A stretch of DNA of 40,412 nt. Source: Clostridia bacterium. GTDB taxonomy: Bacteria; Bacillota; Clostridia; Oscillospirales; QAKW01. The position numbers and the translations under genes were made by a program. The stretch covers positions 1-40,412 of the forward strand of contig JAFSHF010000027.1 of NCBI GenBank assembly GCA_017440465.1, given 5' to 3'. Shown one piece after another: positions 25,586 to 33,456 of the stretch. Every line of letters begins with the position of its first letter. The stretch's first letter is position 1. The notes beneath the pieces were generated by a model. The model saw only the letters and a program-made list of their open reading frames with translations, was not told the origin of the DNA and did no database searches.

Positions 25586-26218
25586 ATGAAGCAAAAATGG
25601 TTTTTTATCATCGTTCCTGCGCTGGTACTGCTGGGTGCGGGGGTTTATCTTTTGATCGCGGGCGCAACCGATGCGGCGGCGGTGGAGCAGAGTGTGTTGC
25701 GCTTTCATGTGGTCGGAGCCTCCGACAGCGCGGAAGATCAGCAGATCAAATGCAAGGTGCGGGACGGAATGTTCGATCTGATGAAGCAGTTGTTTGCCGA
25801 TTGCAAGGATCGCCAAGCGGCCTTGGAAAAGGCTACCCGACATCAGGAGCAACTGCAGCAAACGGCAGAGCAGCTGCTGCGGCAGGAGGGCAGTGATGCC
25901 GCGGTTGCGGTGGAGATCGGGGAACGCTTTTTCCCCACCAAGCAATACGGTGCTCTTTCTTTTCCTGCAGGGACTTATCAGGCGGTGAGCATCCGCATCG
26001 GAGAAGCGGAAGGAAAAAATTTCTGGTGTGTGCTCTATCCTGCCCTTTGCATCGCCCCTGCGGTGGCGGAGGACACGGCGGCAGACGAAATGGCGGCGGT
26101 ATTGGGCAAGGAGCGGGTGGAATTTTTGCAAAAAGGAAATTTTTCTTATAAATTAAGGTTCGCTCTGGCGGAATGGTGGGGGAACTTTATACAAAAAATC
26201 GGATCTTTTGAAAAATAA
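25586..26218 (+). CDS. spoIIR: Stage II sporulation protein R
   Basis: Forespore-made secreted signal that triggers processing of pro-sigma-E by SpoIIGA in the mother cell. 210 residues: an N-terminal membrane or signal segment (WFFIIVPALVLLGAGVYLLI) followed by the family core LRFHVVGASDSAEDQQIKCK, then VRDGMFD and GKNFWCVLYPALCIA. The start is ATG 25586, with GGAGG nine bases upstream; the upstream in-frame ATGs lie inside the terminator hairpin. Its presence indicates a spore-forming lineage. Normally under sigma-F; I did not find a convincing sigma-F promoter. Confidence 0.92.
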   Translation: MKQKWFFIIVPALVLLGAGVYLLIAGATDAAAVEQSVLRFHVVGASDSAEDQQIKCKVRDGMFDLMKQLFADCKDRQAALEKATRHQEQLQQTAEQLLRQEGSDAAVAVEIGERFFPTKQYGALSFPAGTYQAVSIRIGEAEGKNFWCVLYPALCIAPAVAEDTAADEMAAVLGKERVEFLQKGNFSYKLRFALAEWWGNFIQKIGSFEK

Positions 26219-26246
26219 TTTATAAAAACCTCTTTATTTTATCATC

Positions 26247-26276
26247 TTAATGTGTTATTATACTAAGTGATATAAT
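26247..26276 (+). promoter_or_regulatory. Possible promoter of the solute-binding protein gene
   Basis: A perfect TATAAT (26271-26276) with a weak TTAATG (26247-26252) at an 18-base spacing; TATACT at 26259-26264 is an alternative -10. Confidence 0.4.
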
Positions 26277-26295
26277 ATAGCGGAGGTTTCCCCGA

Positions 26296-27609
26296 ATGAA
26301 AAATACAATTAAATTGATTTGTATGTTGATTATTTTGGTTCTTTCTATGGTGATGGTTTCCGGTTGTTCCGAAGCCAAATCCGATGATGAAGTCACCCTG
26401 ACTATGACCATCGGCATCCCCGCAGAGTTCCTCAGCGGCGATGATGCAGAGACCTGGAAAGAATGTATGCGCTATTGGCAGGAAGATTACGCCACCTTTG
26501 CCAATACCAAGATCAGCTTTACCGCTGTCCCCACCGAAGAGAAGGCAATGAAAAAGTTTATGAAGCGGGTAGAGAACGGCGAGATCTCGATGTTCTATGC
26601 CCCCCGCGGAGAAATGATCGATAAGATGGTGGAGAAAGAGAGCATCATCAGCCACGATGAGATCCGCGTCAAGTATGGCGGCTTTAACGAAGGGGCTCCC
26701 GTCGGTGTTTTGAATATTTCTGCCGAAGATAATCTGATCAACTATATGATGCCTTTGGTAGGTACATATCAGGGTCTCTTTATCAACAGCGAGATCTTTA
26801 AAGCCAATGAGATCGCCGAGCCCACCGATTGGGCTTCCTTGCTGGATGCTATTGCCAAGCTGAACGAAAAGAAGATCACCCCCATCGCCGCCGGCTTTGC
26901 CGATGAAGGCTTGGAATATATGGTGGATGAGATGATCCTTTCCGAAGGCGGTACCGCCGAGCATAGCTATCAGCCCACCTTTGGTTTGATGTCCAGCTGG
27001 GAGCGTGCGGTCAATAGCATCAAGACTTTGGAGAATGCCGGTGCCTTCACCAAGAATTGCTATAATGTTTCTTATGCCGATGCAAAGCAGGCGTTTGTTG
27101 ACGGAAAGGCGGCAATGATCGTTGCTCCTTCTTCCGATCTGGTTCCCGCTATCGATGCCGATCAGGTGAAGGCGGTCGCATTCCCCTGCACCCCCACCGG
27201 TAAGAGAGAAAAAGGCGCTGTTTTGGGCGATATGAACTTTGGTCTGTATCTTTCTGCCGAGTATTTCAACGACAGTAATGCGCGTTGCAGTGACGGCGTG
27301 ATCGAGTTGATGGACGAAGAATATGTTTTCAATCCCGATCTGATCTTCAGTATGATGGGCGAAGGTTCTATCTGCGGTCTGGACGGATTCTACGAGAATA
27401 ATGCCTCCTCTACGTTGGAGGAATCTTATGGCAAACTGCTCTCCAAGGCCACCGCAGGCGACCGCCCGATGCGTGCCAATGCGTATGCAATGGATTCCAC
27501 CATCGATGCCTTCCGCAAGGCGCTGACCGGCGGCAATGTTTCGGAAGTCTTGTTGCAGGCCACCAATGCAGAGATTGCCGCCAAAAAGGCAGCCACCGAG
27601 GGTAAATAA
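26296..27609 (+). CDS. Extracellular solute-binding lipoprotein
   Basis: 437 residues. A lipoprotein signal peptide ends in the lipobox MVSGC (lipidated C24). The mature part looks like a family 1 ABC solute-binding protein (LINYMMPLVGTYQGLFINSE and EPTDWASLLDAIAKL; AKQAFVDGKAAMIVAPSSD), usually sugar-binding. No ABC permease or ATPase genes are adjacent, so its transporter must be elsewhere or it acts as a sensor. Strong GGAGG 10 bases before the ATG. Its stop overlaps the next start (TAATG), so it is coupled to the small membrane protein that follows. Confidence 0.85.
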   Translation: MKNTIKLICMLIILVLSMVMVSGCSEAKSDDEVTLTMTIGIPAEFLSGDDAETWKECMRYWQEDYATFANTKISFTAVPTEEKAMKKFMKRVENGEISMFYAPRGEMIDKMVEKESIISHDEIRVKYGGFNEGAPVGVLNISAEDNLINYMMPLVGTYQGLFINSEIFKANEIAEPTDWASLLDAIAKLNEKKITPIAAGFADEGLEYMVDEMILSEGGTAEHSYQPTFGLMSSWERAVNSIKTLENAGAFTKNCYNVSYADAKQAFVDGKAAMIVAPSSDLVPAIDADQVKAVAFPCTPTGKREKGAVLGDMNFGLYLSAEYFNDSNARCSDGVIELMDEEYVFNPDLIFSMMGEGSICGLDGFYENNASSTLEESYGKLLSKATAGDRPMRANAYAMDSTIDAFRKALTGGNVSEVLLQATNAEIAAKKAATEGK

Positions 27610-28058
27610 TGAACGCATTTCTTAGAACCCTGCGCTGGATCGCCAAGCATTGGGCGTTGACCACCGTTCTCTTTTTGATCGTTGCCATCACCGCCACCAC
27701 CCTCATTTGCTGGAATGTTTTCGGCAAAGAAAAGGTAGAAAAGATCCCTGTGTTCGTCACCGTTTCGGGTCTGGGCGAAGGGAAGGATATGGTCAAGCGG
27801 GAATATACGGTGGATGATGCAGAAATCGTTTCGGAGATGTTCAGCGTAAAATATCCCGAGATCTATCGGGATTTTGAAAGCCCCTTGGTCGCCAATAACA
27901 CCTTCCGCTCGCTTTTGGGTGTTTCCCCCAGCGGATCGAAGCGATTTTATGTCACCATGGGAAGCACTGTCGATTCTCAGAGTACAACGACCGATGCCAA
28001 TAACCTAACGCAAAGCTATGTTTATAGCGGCTGTGAGTTGATTATAACTTATAGATAA
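27609..28058 (+). CDS. Membrane-anchored protein of unknown function
   Basis: 149 residues. One membrane helix at about 17-36 (LTTVLFLIVAITATTLICW) with a short basic N-terminus, then an extracytoplasmic domain of about 110 residues with no motif I recognise. Translationally coupled to the solute-binding lipoprotein (TAATG), so the two products probably work together at the membrane, perhaps as an accessory or assembly partner. A terminator follows. Confidence 0.75.
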   Translation: MNAFLRTLRWIAKHWALTTVLFLIVAITATTLICWNVFGKEKVEKIPVFVTVSGLGEGKDMVKREYTVDDAEIVSEMFSVKYPEIYRDFESPLVANNTFRSLLGVSPSGSKRFYVTMGSTVDSQSTTTDANNLTQSYVYSGCELIITYR

Positions 28059-28063
28059 TTTAA

Positions 28064-28092
28064 AGGGGCGAAGGTTTTCTTCGCTCTTTTTT
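28064..28092 (+). terminator. Terminator between the lipoprotein operon and nfnA
   Basis: GCGAAG / CTTCGC stem, lengthened by G-T pairs, then TTTTTT. It ends 17 bases before the nfnA ATG, and no separate nfnA promoter is evident, so partial read-through is possible. Confidence 0.75.
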
Positions 28093-28109
28093 ATTCAGGA
28101 GATGAAATA

Positions 28110-28940
28110 ATGTTTGAGATTGTTAAAAAAGAGGCGTTGAATCCCACCGTCTCTCGTATGGTCATCAAAGCCCCCTTGGTCGCCCAAAAGGCGCAGGCAG
28201 GGCAGTTTATTATCCTGCGGGTGGATGAGCGGGGCGAACGGATCCCCTTGACCATCGCAGGCTATGACCGCGAGGCGGGAACGGTCACCATTATCTATCA
28301 GATCGTCGGCGCGACGACGATGCGGTTGGATCGCCTGCAGGAAGGGGACTGCCTCCACGATTTTGTCGGCCCGTTGGGAAAACCGACCGAAACCGAAGGG
28401 CTCAAGCGCGTCGCCGTTGTCGGCGGCGGGGTCGGTTGCGCCATCGCGTTGCCGGTGGCGCAGGCGCTGGCGGCAAAAGGGACGATCGTTGATACCGTTG
28501 CCGGCTTCCGTAATAAAGATCTGGTGATCTTAGAAGAAGAATTCCGCGCCGCCAGCAAGGAATATCGCCTGATGACCGACGACGGCTCTGCCGGCGAAAA
28601 AGGCTTGGTGACCGAAGCATTGAAGGACCTTTTAGAGAAGAATACATATGATGAGGTCATCGCCATCGGACCGTTGGTGATGATGAAGTTTGTTTCCTTG
28701 CTGACCAAGGAATATAATGTCAAGACGGTGGTCAGTATGAACCCTGTCATGATCGACGGGACGGGAATGTGCGGCGGTTGCCGCATCTCGGTCGGCGGCG
28801 AGACGAAGTTTGCCTGCGTGGACGGCCCCGAATTTGATGGGCATCTGGTAGATTTCGATCTGGCGATGGAGCGGGGCAGAACCTACCACGCCTATGAGCA
28901 GGAACGCTGCAATCTATTCAAGAAAGAGGTGCAGGAATAA
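28110..28940 (+). CDS. nfnA: NfnA: NAD-binding subunit of ferredoxin:NADP+ transhydrogenase
   Basis: 276-residue FAD/NAD-binding reductase of the dihydroorotate dehydrogenase electron-transfer subunit type. FAD region IPLTIAGYD; NAD-binding VAVVGGGVGCAIALPVAQAL; C-terminal [2Fe-2S] motif GMCGGCRISVGGETKFACVDGPEFDG with C221, C224, C236. With NfnB it forms the electron-bifurcating complex linking NADH, NADPH and reduced ferredoxin in anaerobes. It overlaps nfnB by one base (TAATG). A stand-alone sulfide dehydrogenase alpha-subunit name is an alternative label for the same family. Confidence 0.88.
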   Translation: MFEIVKKEALNPTVSRMVIKAPLVAQKAQAGQFIILRVDERGERIPLTIAGYDREAGTVTIIYQIVGATTMRLDRLQEGDCLHDFVGPLGKPTETEGLKRVAVVGGGVGCAIALPVAQALAAKGTIVDTVAGFRNKDLVILEEEFRAASKEYRLMTDDGSAGEKGLVTEALKDLLEKNTYDEVIAIGPLVMMKFVSLLTKEYNVKTVVSMNPVMIDGTGMCGGCRISVGGETKFACVDGPEFDGHLVDFDLAMERGRTYHAYEQERCNLFKKEVQE

Positions 28941-30322
28941 TGGCAGATATGCGATTGGAAAAGCAACCGATGCCTCAGCTTGCACCGGAGATCCGCAATA
29001 AGAATTTTGAAGAGGTCGCGCTGGGGTATACCGAAGAGCAGGCGGTGGCGGAAGCCAACCGTTGCCTGCAATGCAAGCATCAGCCTTGCGTGGGCGGTTG
29101 CCCGGTGCAGATCGATATTCCCGCCTTCATCCAAAAGGTGCAGCAGCGGGATTTTGAGGGTGCGTATCAGATCATCAGCGCCCAAAGCGCATTACCCGCC
29201 GTTTGCGGGCGGGTCTGCCCTCAGGAGACCCAATGCGAAGGGAAGTGTGTGCGGGGCATTAAGGGCGAGCCGGTGGCGATCGGTCGTCTGGAACGGTTTG
29301 TCGCCGATTGGCATATGGCGAATGTCAAAGAACCGCCGGTTAAGCCCGAATCCAACGGCAAAAAGATCGCCATCATCGGCAGCGGCCCTGCAGGGCTGAC
29401 CTGCGCGGGGGATCTGGCGCGTAAGGGCTATGAAGTGACGGTTTTTGAAGCATTGCACGTTGCCGGCGGTGTTCTGGTCTACGGAATTCCCGAATTCCGC
29501 CTCCCCAAAGCCATCGTTGCCAAGGAAATCGAAGGCTTAAAGGCGATGGGCGTCAAGGTGGAGACCAATATGGTGATCGGGCGCGTCCTTTCGGTCGACG
29601 ATCTCTTTGCTATGGGCTTTGAAGGGATCTTTATCGGCAGCGGCGCAGGGTTGCCGCGGTTTATGGGCATCCCCGGGGAAAACCTTAAGGGCGTCTTCTC
29701 CGCCAATGAATATCTCACCCGCGTCAATTTAATGAAGGCGTATCTGCCCGATAGCGAGACCCCCATTCAGCGGGGCAAAAAGGTTGCCGTCGTCGGCGGC
29801 GGAAACGTGGCAATGGATGCCGCCCGCTGCGCCAAGCGGCTGGGTGCGGAGGAGGTTTATATCGTCTATCGCCGGTCGATGGAGGAGATCCCTGCCCGCG
29901 CCGAAGAGATCCACCACGCCATCGAAGAGGGGATCATCTTTAAGACATTGACCAATCCCACCGAGATCTTGGGGGATGAGCATCAGAATGTGGTGGGGAT
30001 GACCTGCCTGGAGATGGAATTGGGCGCACCGGATGAAAGCGGTCGCCGCCGCCCGATGGTCAAAGAAGGCAGTGAGCATCGCCTCGATACCGATGTGGTC
30101 ATTATGGCGATCGGCACGTCCCCCAACCCCTTGATCCGTTCCACCACCCCCGGTTTGGAAACCAATAAGTGGGGCTGCATCGTCACCGAAGAAGAGTCGG
30201 GCAAGACCTCCCGCGAGGGGGTCTATGCGGGCGGCGATGCCGTCACCGGTGCCGCTACCGTCATTTTGGCTATGGGCGCAGGCAAGCAAGCCGCCAAAGC
30301 CATCGATGAATATTTGAAATAA
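28940..30322 (+). CDS. nfnB: NfnB: NADPH-binding subunit of ferredoxin:NADP+ transhydrogenase
   Basis: 460-residue GltD-family flavoprotein. Cysteines C42, C45, C50, C54 and C89, C93, C99, C103 are ligands for two [4Fe-4S] clusters. The FAD loop GSGPAGL is at about residue 150 and the NADPH loop GGGNVAMDAAR near 290. Adjacency to NfnA supports the Nfn assignment over a homotetrameric glutamate synthase. It is a paralogue of the solo protein at 427-1662, and both genes are followed by the same hairpin-chain repeat. Confidence 0.88.
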   Translation: MADMRLEKQPMPQLAPEIRNKNFEEVALGYTEEQAVAEANRCLQCKHQPCVGGCPVQIDIPAFIQKVQQRDFEGAYQIISAQSALPAVCGRVCPQETQCEGKCVRGIKGEPVAIGRLERFVADWHMANVKEPPVKPESNGKKIAIIGSGPAGLTCAGDLARKGYEVTVFEALHVAGGVLVYGIPEFRLPKAIVAKEIEGLKAMGVKVETNMVIGRVLSVDDLFAMGFEGIFIGSGAGLPRFMGIPGENLKGVFSANEYLTRVNLMKAYLPDSETPIQRGKKVAVVGGGNVAMDAARCAKRLGAEEVYIVYRRSMEEIPARAEEIHHAIEEGIIFKTLTNPTEILGDEHQNVVGMTCLEMELGAPDESGRRRPMVKEGSEHRLDTDVVIMAIGTSPNPLIRSTTPGLETNKWGCIVTEEESGKTSREGVYAGGDAVTGAATVILAMGAGKQAAKAIDEYLK

Positions 30323-30326
30323 TATA

Positions 30327-30382
30327 TTTCGGCACAGCTACGAAAGGCGGTATTCCGAGTAATACATCGGGCTGTGCCGAAA
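30327..30382. repeat. 12-base perfect inverted repeat after nfnB
   Basis: TTTCGGCACAGC (30327-30338) and GCTGTGCCGAAA (30371-30382) can form a long hairpin with an inner GTATT/AATAC pair. No T-run follows, so it is not a simple terminator. It abuts the hairpin-chain repeat. Confidence 0.7.
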
Positions 30383-30549
30383 CGAAGTTTGCCCTTGCGG
30401 GCAAGTGAAGTTCACCTTGTGAGTGAAATTCGTAAACGAGTGAAGTTTCACCTATCGGCGAAGAGACGGGGCAAACTTCACTGGGCAAAGCACAACTTCA
30501 CTGTACGCAGTACAACTTCACTTCAAACCTGCGGTTTGAAACTTCACCT
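30381..30549. repeat. Chain-of-hairpins repeat, copy 2
   Basis: Same plan as 1672-1860: AGTGAAGTT linkers on the left, AACTTCACT linkers on the right, with small self-complementary units between (TGCCC/GGGCA, GTAC/GTAC, TCAAACC/GGTTTGA). The hairpin sequences differ from copy 1 while the linkers are kept. Confidence 0.8.
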
Positions 30550-30566
30550 AAAATATACTATTAAAG

Positions 30567-30599
30567 GAGACGCTTCGTAAAGAAGATGTCTCTTTTTTT
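30567..30599 (+). terminator. Terminator after hairpin-chain copy 2
   Basis: GAGAC...CTTC / GAAG...GTCTC imperfect stem followed by seven T. As at copy 1, the repeat is followed by a terminator and would be in the 3' UTR of nfnAB. Confidence 0.65.
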
Positions 30600-30658
30600 A
30601 TGGTTCGTAGGTTATTTTATTGCCGAGTGGAGATAATGTAGATAAATGAGGTGATCGA

Positions 30659-32392
30659 ATGGATCTTTTTGATATCTTATCCTTGGTTGGCGGGCTGAGT
30701 CTGTTTTTGTTTGGAATGAGCATTATGGGCGATTCCTTGGAGCGCCGTGCAGGAAGCGGGCTTAGGAACATCTTGAGTCGGCTGACAAGCAATGCCTTGA
30801 TCGGCTTGCTGACCGGGCTGGGTGTCACCGCGGTGATCCAAAGTTCCTCGGCGACCACGGTGATGGTGGTGGGCTTTGTCAATTCGGGGCTGATGACCTT
30901 GCGGCAGGCCATCCCCATTATTATGGGCGCGAATATCGGAACCACCGTTACCGCATGGATCTTGAGCCTTTCGGGCATTTCGGGCGACAATTTATTTATC
31001 CAACTGCTCAAACCTACTTCCTTTACCCCGCTCTTGGCATTGATCGGGATCATTCTTTATATGATGGGCAAAACCGGCAAGCAAAAGGATACCGGCAGTA
31101 TTTTATTGGGCTTTGCCACGCTGATGTTTGGGATGGATGCGATGTCCGATGCTGTGAAGGGCTTGGCGGAGGTGGAAGAATTTCGCGCGCTGTTTCTGCT
31201 CTTTAAGAACCCCATTTTAGGGGTTCTGGCGGGCGCGGTGTTGACAGCGATCATCCAATCCAGCTCCGCTTCGGTGGGGATCTTGCAGGCATTGGCGGGG
31301 ACCGGTCAGGTCTCCTATGCCGCCGCTATTCCCATCATTATGGGGCAGAATATCGGCACCTGCATCACCGCGATGATCTCTTCGGTGGGCACCAATAAAA
31401 ATGCCCGCCGCGCCGCGGTGGTGCATCTTACCTTTAATATCATCGGAACGGTGCTGGGTTTATTGGTGTTTGGCGTTGTGAACAGCGTTTTTGAGCCGCC
31501 GCTCTTTGATCAAGGCGCGTCCGTCTTTGGCATTGCCGTCTGCCATTCCATCTTTAATGTATTTTGCGTGGTCGTATTGCTCCCTGCTTCGGGAGTGCTG
31601 GAAAAAATCGCCAATCTCCTTGTCCCCGCAGGGGAAGAGACCGTCACCGAGCTGGACGAACGTCTGCTTGCCGCTCCGCCCATCGCGTTGGAGCGATGCA
31701 ATCAGCTGGTTTATGAGATGGCGCAGATTGCGATGAAGTCCATCCGAAAGAGTATTGCAATGCTGGATGCTTATGATAAAACCGATGCGGAAGAGATCCG
31801 CAAATTGGAAAGCAAAGCAGACCATTATGAAGATATTTTGGGCACCTATCTGGTCAAACTCAGCGGCAATCGGATGAGCGACAGCGACAGCACGACCGTC
31901 TCTAAACTGCTGAAATTGATCGGGGATTTTGAGCGCATCTCCGACCATAGTGTCAATCTTTTGGAATCGGCGGAAGAACTGCAGGAGAAAAAGATCGTTT
32001 TCACCCCCGCCGCCCGAAAGGAATTGCAGACCCTTTGCGCCGCAGTGGAAGAGATCTGCGCGCTGGCGACCGAAGCTTATTTGAACAATGATCTGGTCAC
32101 AGCACCGAAAGTGGAACCGCTGGAGCAGGTGATCGATGGATTGAAATCCCATCTGCGCAATCGGCATATCGTTCGGCTGAAGAGCGGCGAGTGTACCATT
32201 GAAGCCGGCTTTGTCTGGGCGGATCTGCTTACCAATTTAGAGCGCACCGCCGACCATTGCTCCAATATTGCCGTCTGCGTGATGGATGCGGCGCAGAATA
32301 ATATGAACCAACACGAAATGACGATCCGCCTAAAAGGCGATGCCCACTTCAAAGAACAATGGGAAAAATATGCAAAAAAATATGCGTTATAA
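30659..32392 (+). CDS. Na/Pi cotransporter family protein with PhoU-like domain
   Basis: 577 residues. The N-terminal ~310 residues are membrane-embedded with the two inverted QSSSA repeats of the NptA/PiT-II family (Q61-S64 in VIQSSSATTV; Q200 in IIQSSSASVG) and GxNIGT motifs (GANIGTTVTAW; GQNIGTCITAM). The C-terminal ~220 residues are helical and PhoU-like (IRKLESKADHYEDILGTYLV and LERTADHCSNIAVCVMD). Likely sodium-coupled phosphate transport. The start is ATG 30659 after GAGGTGA. Single gene with a bidirectional terminator. Confidence 0.9.
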   Translation: MDLFDILSLVGGLSLFLFGMSIMGDSLERRAGSGLRNILSRLTSNALIGLLTGLGVTAVIQSSSATTVMVVGFVNSGLMTLRQAIPIIMGANIGTTVTAWILSLSGISGDNLFIQLLKPTSFTPLLALIGIILYMMGKTGKQKDTGSILLGFATLMFGMDAMSDAVKGLAEVEEFRALFLLFKNPILGVLAGAVLTAIIQSSSASVGILQALAGTGQVSYAAAIPIIMGQNIGTCITAMISSVGTNKNARRAAVVHLTFNIIGTVLGLLVFGVVNSVFEPPLFDQGASVFGIAVCHSIFNVFCVVVLLPASGVLEKIANLLVPAGEETVTELDERLLAAPPIALERCNQLVYEMAQIAMKSIRKSIAMLDAYDKTDAEEIRKLESKADHYEDILGTYLVKLSGNRMSDSDSTTVSKLLKLIGDFERISDHSVNLLESAEELQEKKIVFTPAARKELQTLCAAVEEICALATEAYLNNDLVTAPKVEPLEQVIDGLKSHLRNRHIVRLKSGECTIEAGFVWADLLTNLERTADHCSNIAVCVMDAAQNNMNQHEMTIRLKGDAHFKEQWEKYAKKYAL

Positions 32393-32393
32393 T

Positions 32394-32427
32394 AAAAATG
32401 CGAGGAATATCCATTCCTCGCATTTAG
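32394..32427. terminator. Bidirectional terminator between the Na/Pi gene and the PAP2 gene
   Basis: AAATGCGAGGAAT / ATTCCTCGCATTT stem with a 4-base loop; the minus strand has a good T-run, the plus strand a short T-rich tail. Confidence 0.8.
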
Positions 32428-33342
32428 TTATTTTTTACCTAATTTTTGGAAGTATTTAAAGGTCAAGGGCCATACCGCTCCCGCAAAAAGGACCAGCAGG
32501 AAATAGGCGATGGCGCGCATCAGCAGTTCGTCGCTCATCCAGCCTAAAGCAACATAGGCAAGCTCCTTGAGCCCTAAGGAAAGCCCTAAGCCTAAGACCC
32601 ATTTCAATACCTGCGCCCAAAAGCAAGCCTTGGTCTCGTAGCGAATGAACCGCAGATCCAATTCATAAGCGACCACAAAGCCTGCCAACGCGCCCAGCAT
32701 CTTATAGGCGTTTTTCAAGCCGCTGTAGAGATTGGCGGCGTCGGCATCGGCGGGGAAGGGATAAAACTTCATAAAGAGCAGTTGGGCGATCGACCAGACC
32801 AAAATGCAAAGAAGCAGGATCCGCATATGGTTGGGTTTTTGCGCCGCTTTATGCACCAGCGGATAGAGCCCGAAGATCAGCAGGAGGGAGATCCCGACCG
32901 AGACCCCCACATCCAGCGGGGTATGCACGCCTAAATACATTCTGGAGAAAGGAACCAGAACGCAGGCGGCAATGGAAAGGATCAAGAGCCAGCGCCGCTT
33001 GGTCCAGCGGGCGATGGAGCCGAAACTGCCTACCGAACTTTGGGTATGACCGCTGGGGAAGGAATAGCCGGTGGCTTCCGCCTGCGCACCGTCCACAACG
33101 GTGAAATTCGGGTCCTTCACCCAAGGGCGGGGAACGCGGAAGATCGCCTTCAAAAGCTGGTTGATCTGGGTTCCCAAAAAGCCGACGGTCAAAAGATAAT
33201 AGCCCTCGTATTTATTAATGCACCAAAGGAAGAGCATCCCCAGCGCCATAAAGATCGTCTCTTCCCCCAAATGGGTGATGGTCGAGAAGAAAAAATCCAA
33301 GATCGGATGGCGGAGATCTTCTAAAAAATATAAAAACGACAC
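32428..33342 (-). CDS. PAP2-family membrane phosphatase
   Basis: 304 residues, several membrane helices. The three phosphatase motifs are present: KAIFRVPRP (K-x6-RP), SFPSGHTQ and SRMYLGVHTPLDV. Probable lipid phosphatase such as undecaprenyl-diphosphate or phosphatidic-acid phosphatase. The best start is GTG 33342, eight bases after AAAGGAC; a TTG six codons earlier would put that SD inside the gene. The C-terminal half adds extra helices beyond the PAP2 core. Confidence 0.85.
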   Translation of the reverse strand: MSFLYFLEDLRHPILDFFFSTITHLGEETIFMALGMLFLWCINKYEGYYLLTVGFLGTQINQLLKAIFRVPRPWVKDPNFTVVDGAQAEATGYSFPSGHTQSSVGSFGSIARWTKRRWLLILSIAACVLVPFSRMYLGVHTPLDVGVSVGISLLLIFGLYPLVHKAAQKPNHMRILLLCILVWSIAQLLFMKFYPFPADADAANLYSGLKNAYKMLGALAGFVVAYELDLRFIRYETKACFWAQVLKWVLGLGLSLGLKELAYVALGWMSDELLMRAIAYFLLVLFAGAVWPLTFKYFQKLGKK

Positions 33343-33374
33343 GAGTAAACGTCCTTTCAATCATTAATATCTAA

Positions 33375-33403
33375 ATAGTAGCATATCCAAAAGAAATTGT
33401 AAA
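33375..33403 (-). promoter_or_regulatory. Promoter of the PAP2 gene
   Basis: Minus strand TTTACA (33398-33403), a 17-base spacer, TACTAT (33375-33380) with an extended TGC before it. Confidence 0.55.
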
Positions 33404-33456
33404 TAAATAAAACGGAAAATTCTTTCATATATATCAATGAAAGGAGCGGATCAAAA

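Noticed and set aside
26263..27618. 451-codon minus-strand frame opposite the solute-binding protein gene
   Set aside because: Antisense shadow; the plus strand has a lipobox, GGAGG site and family motifs.
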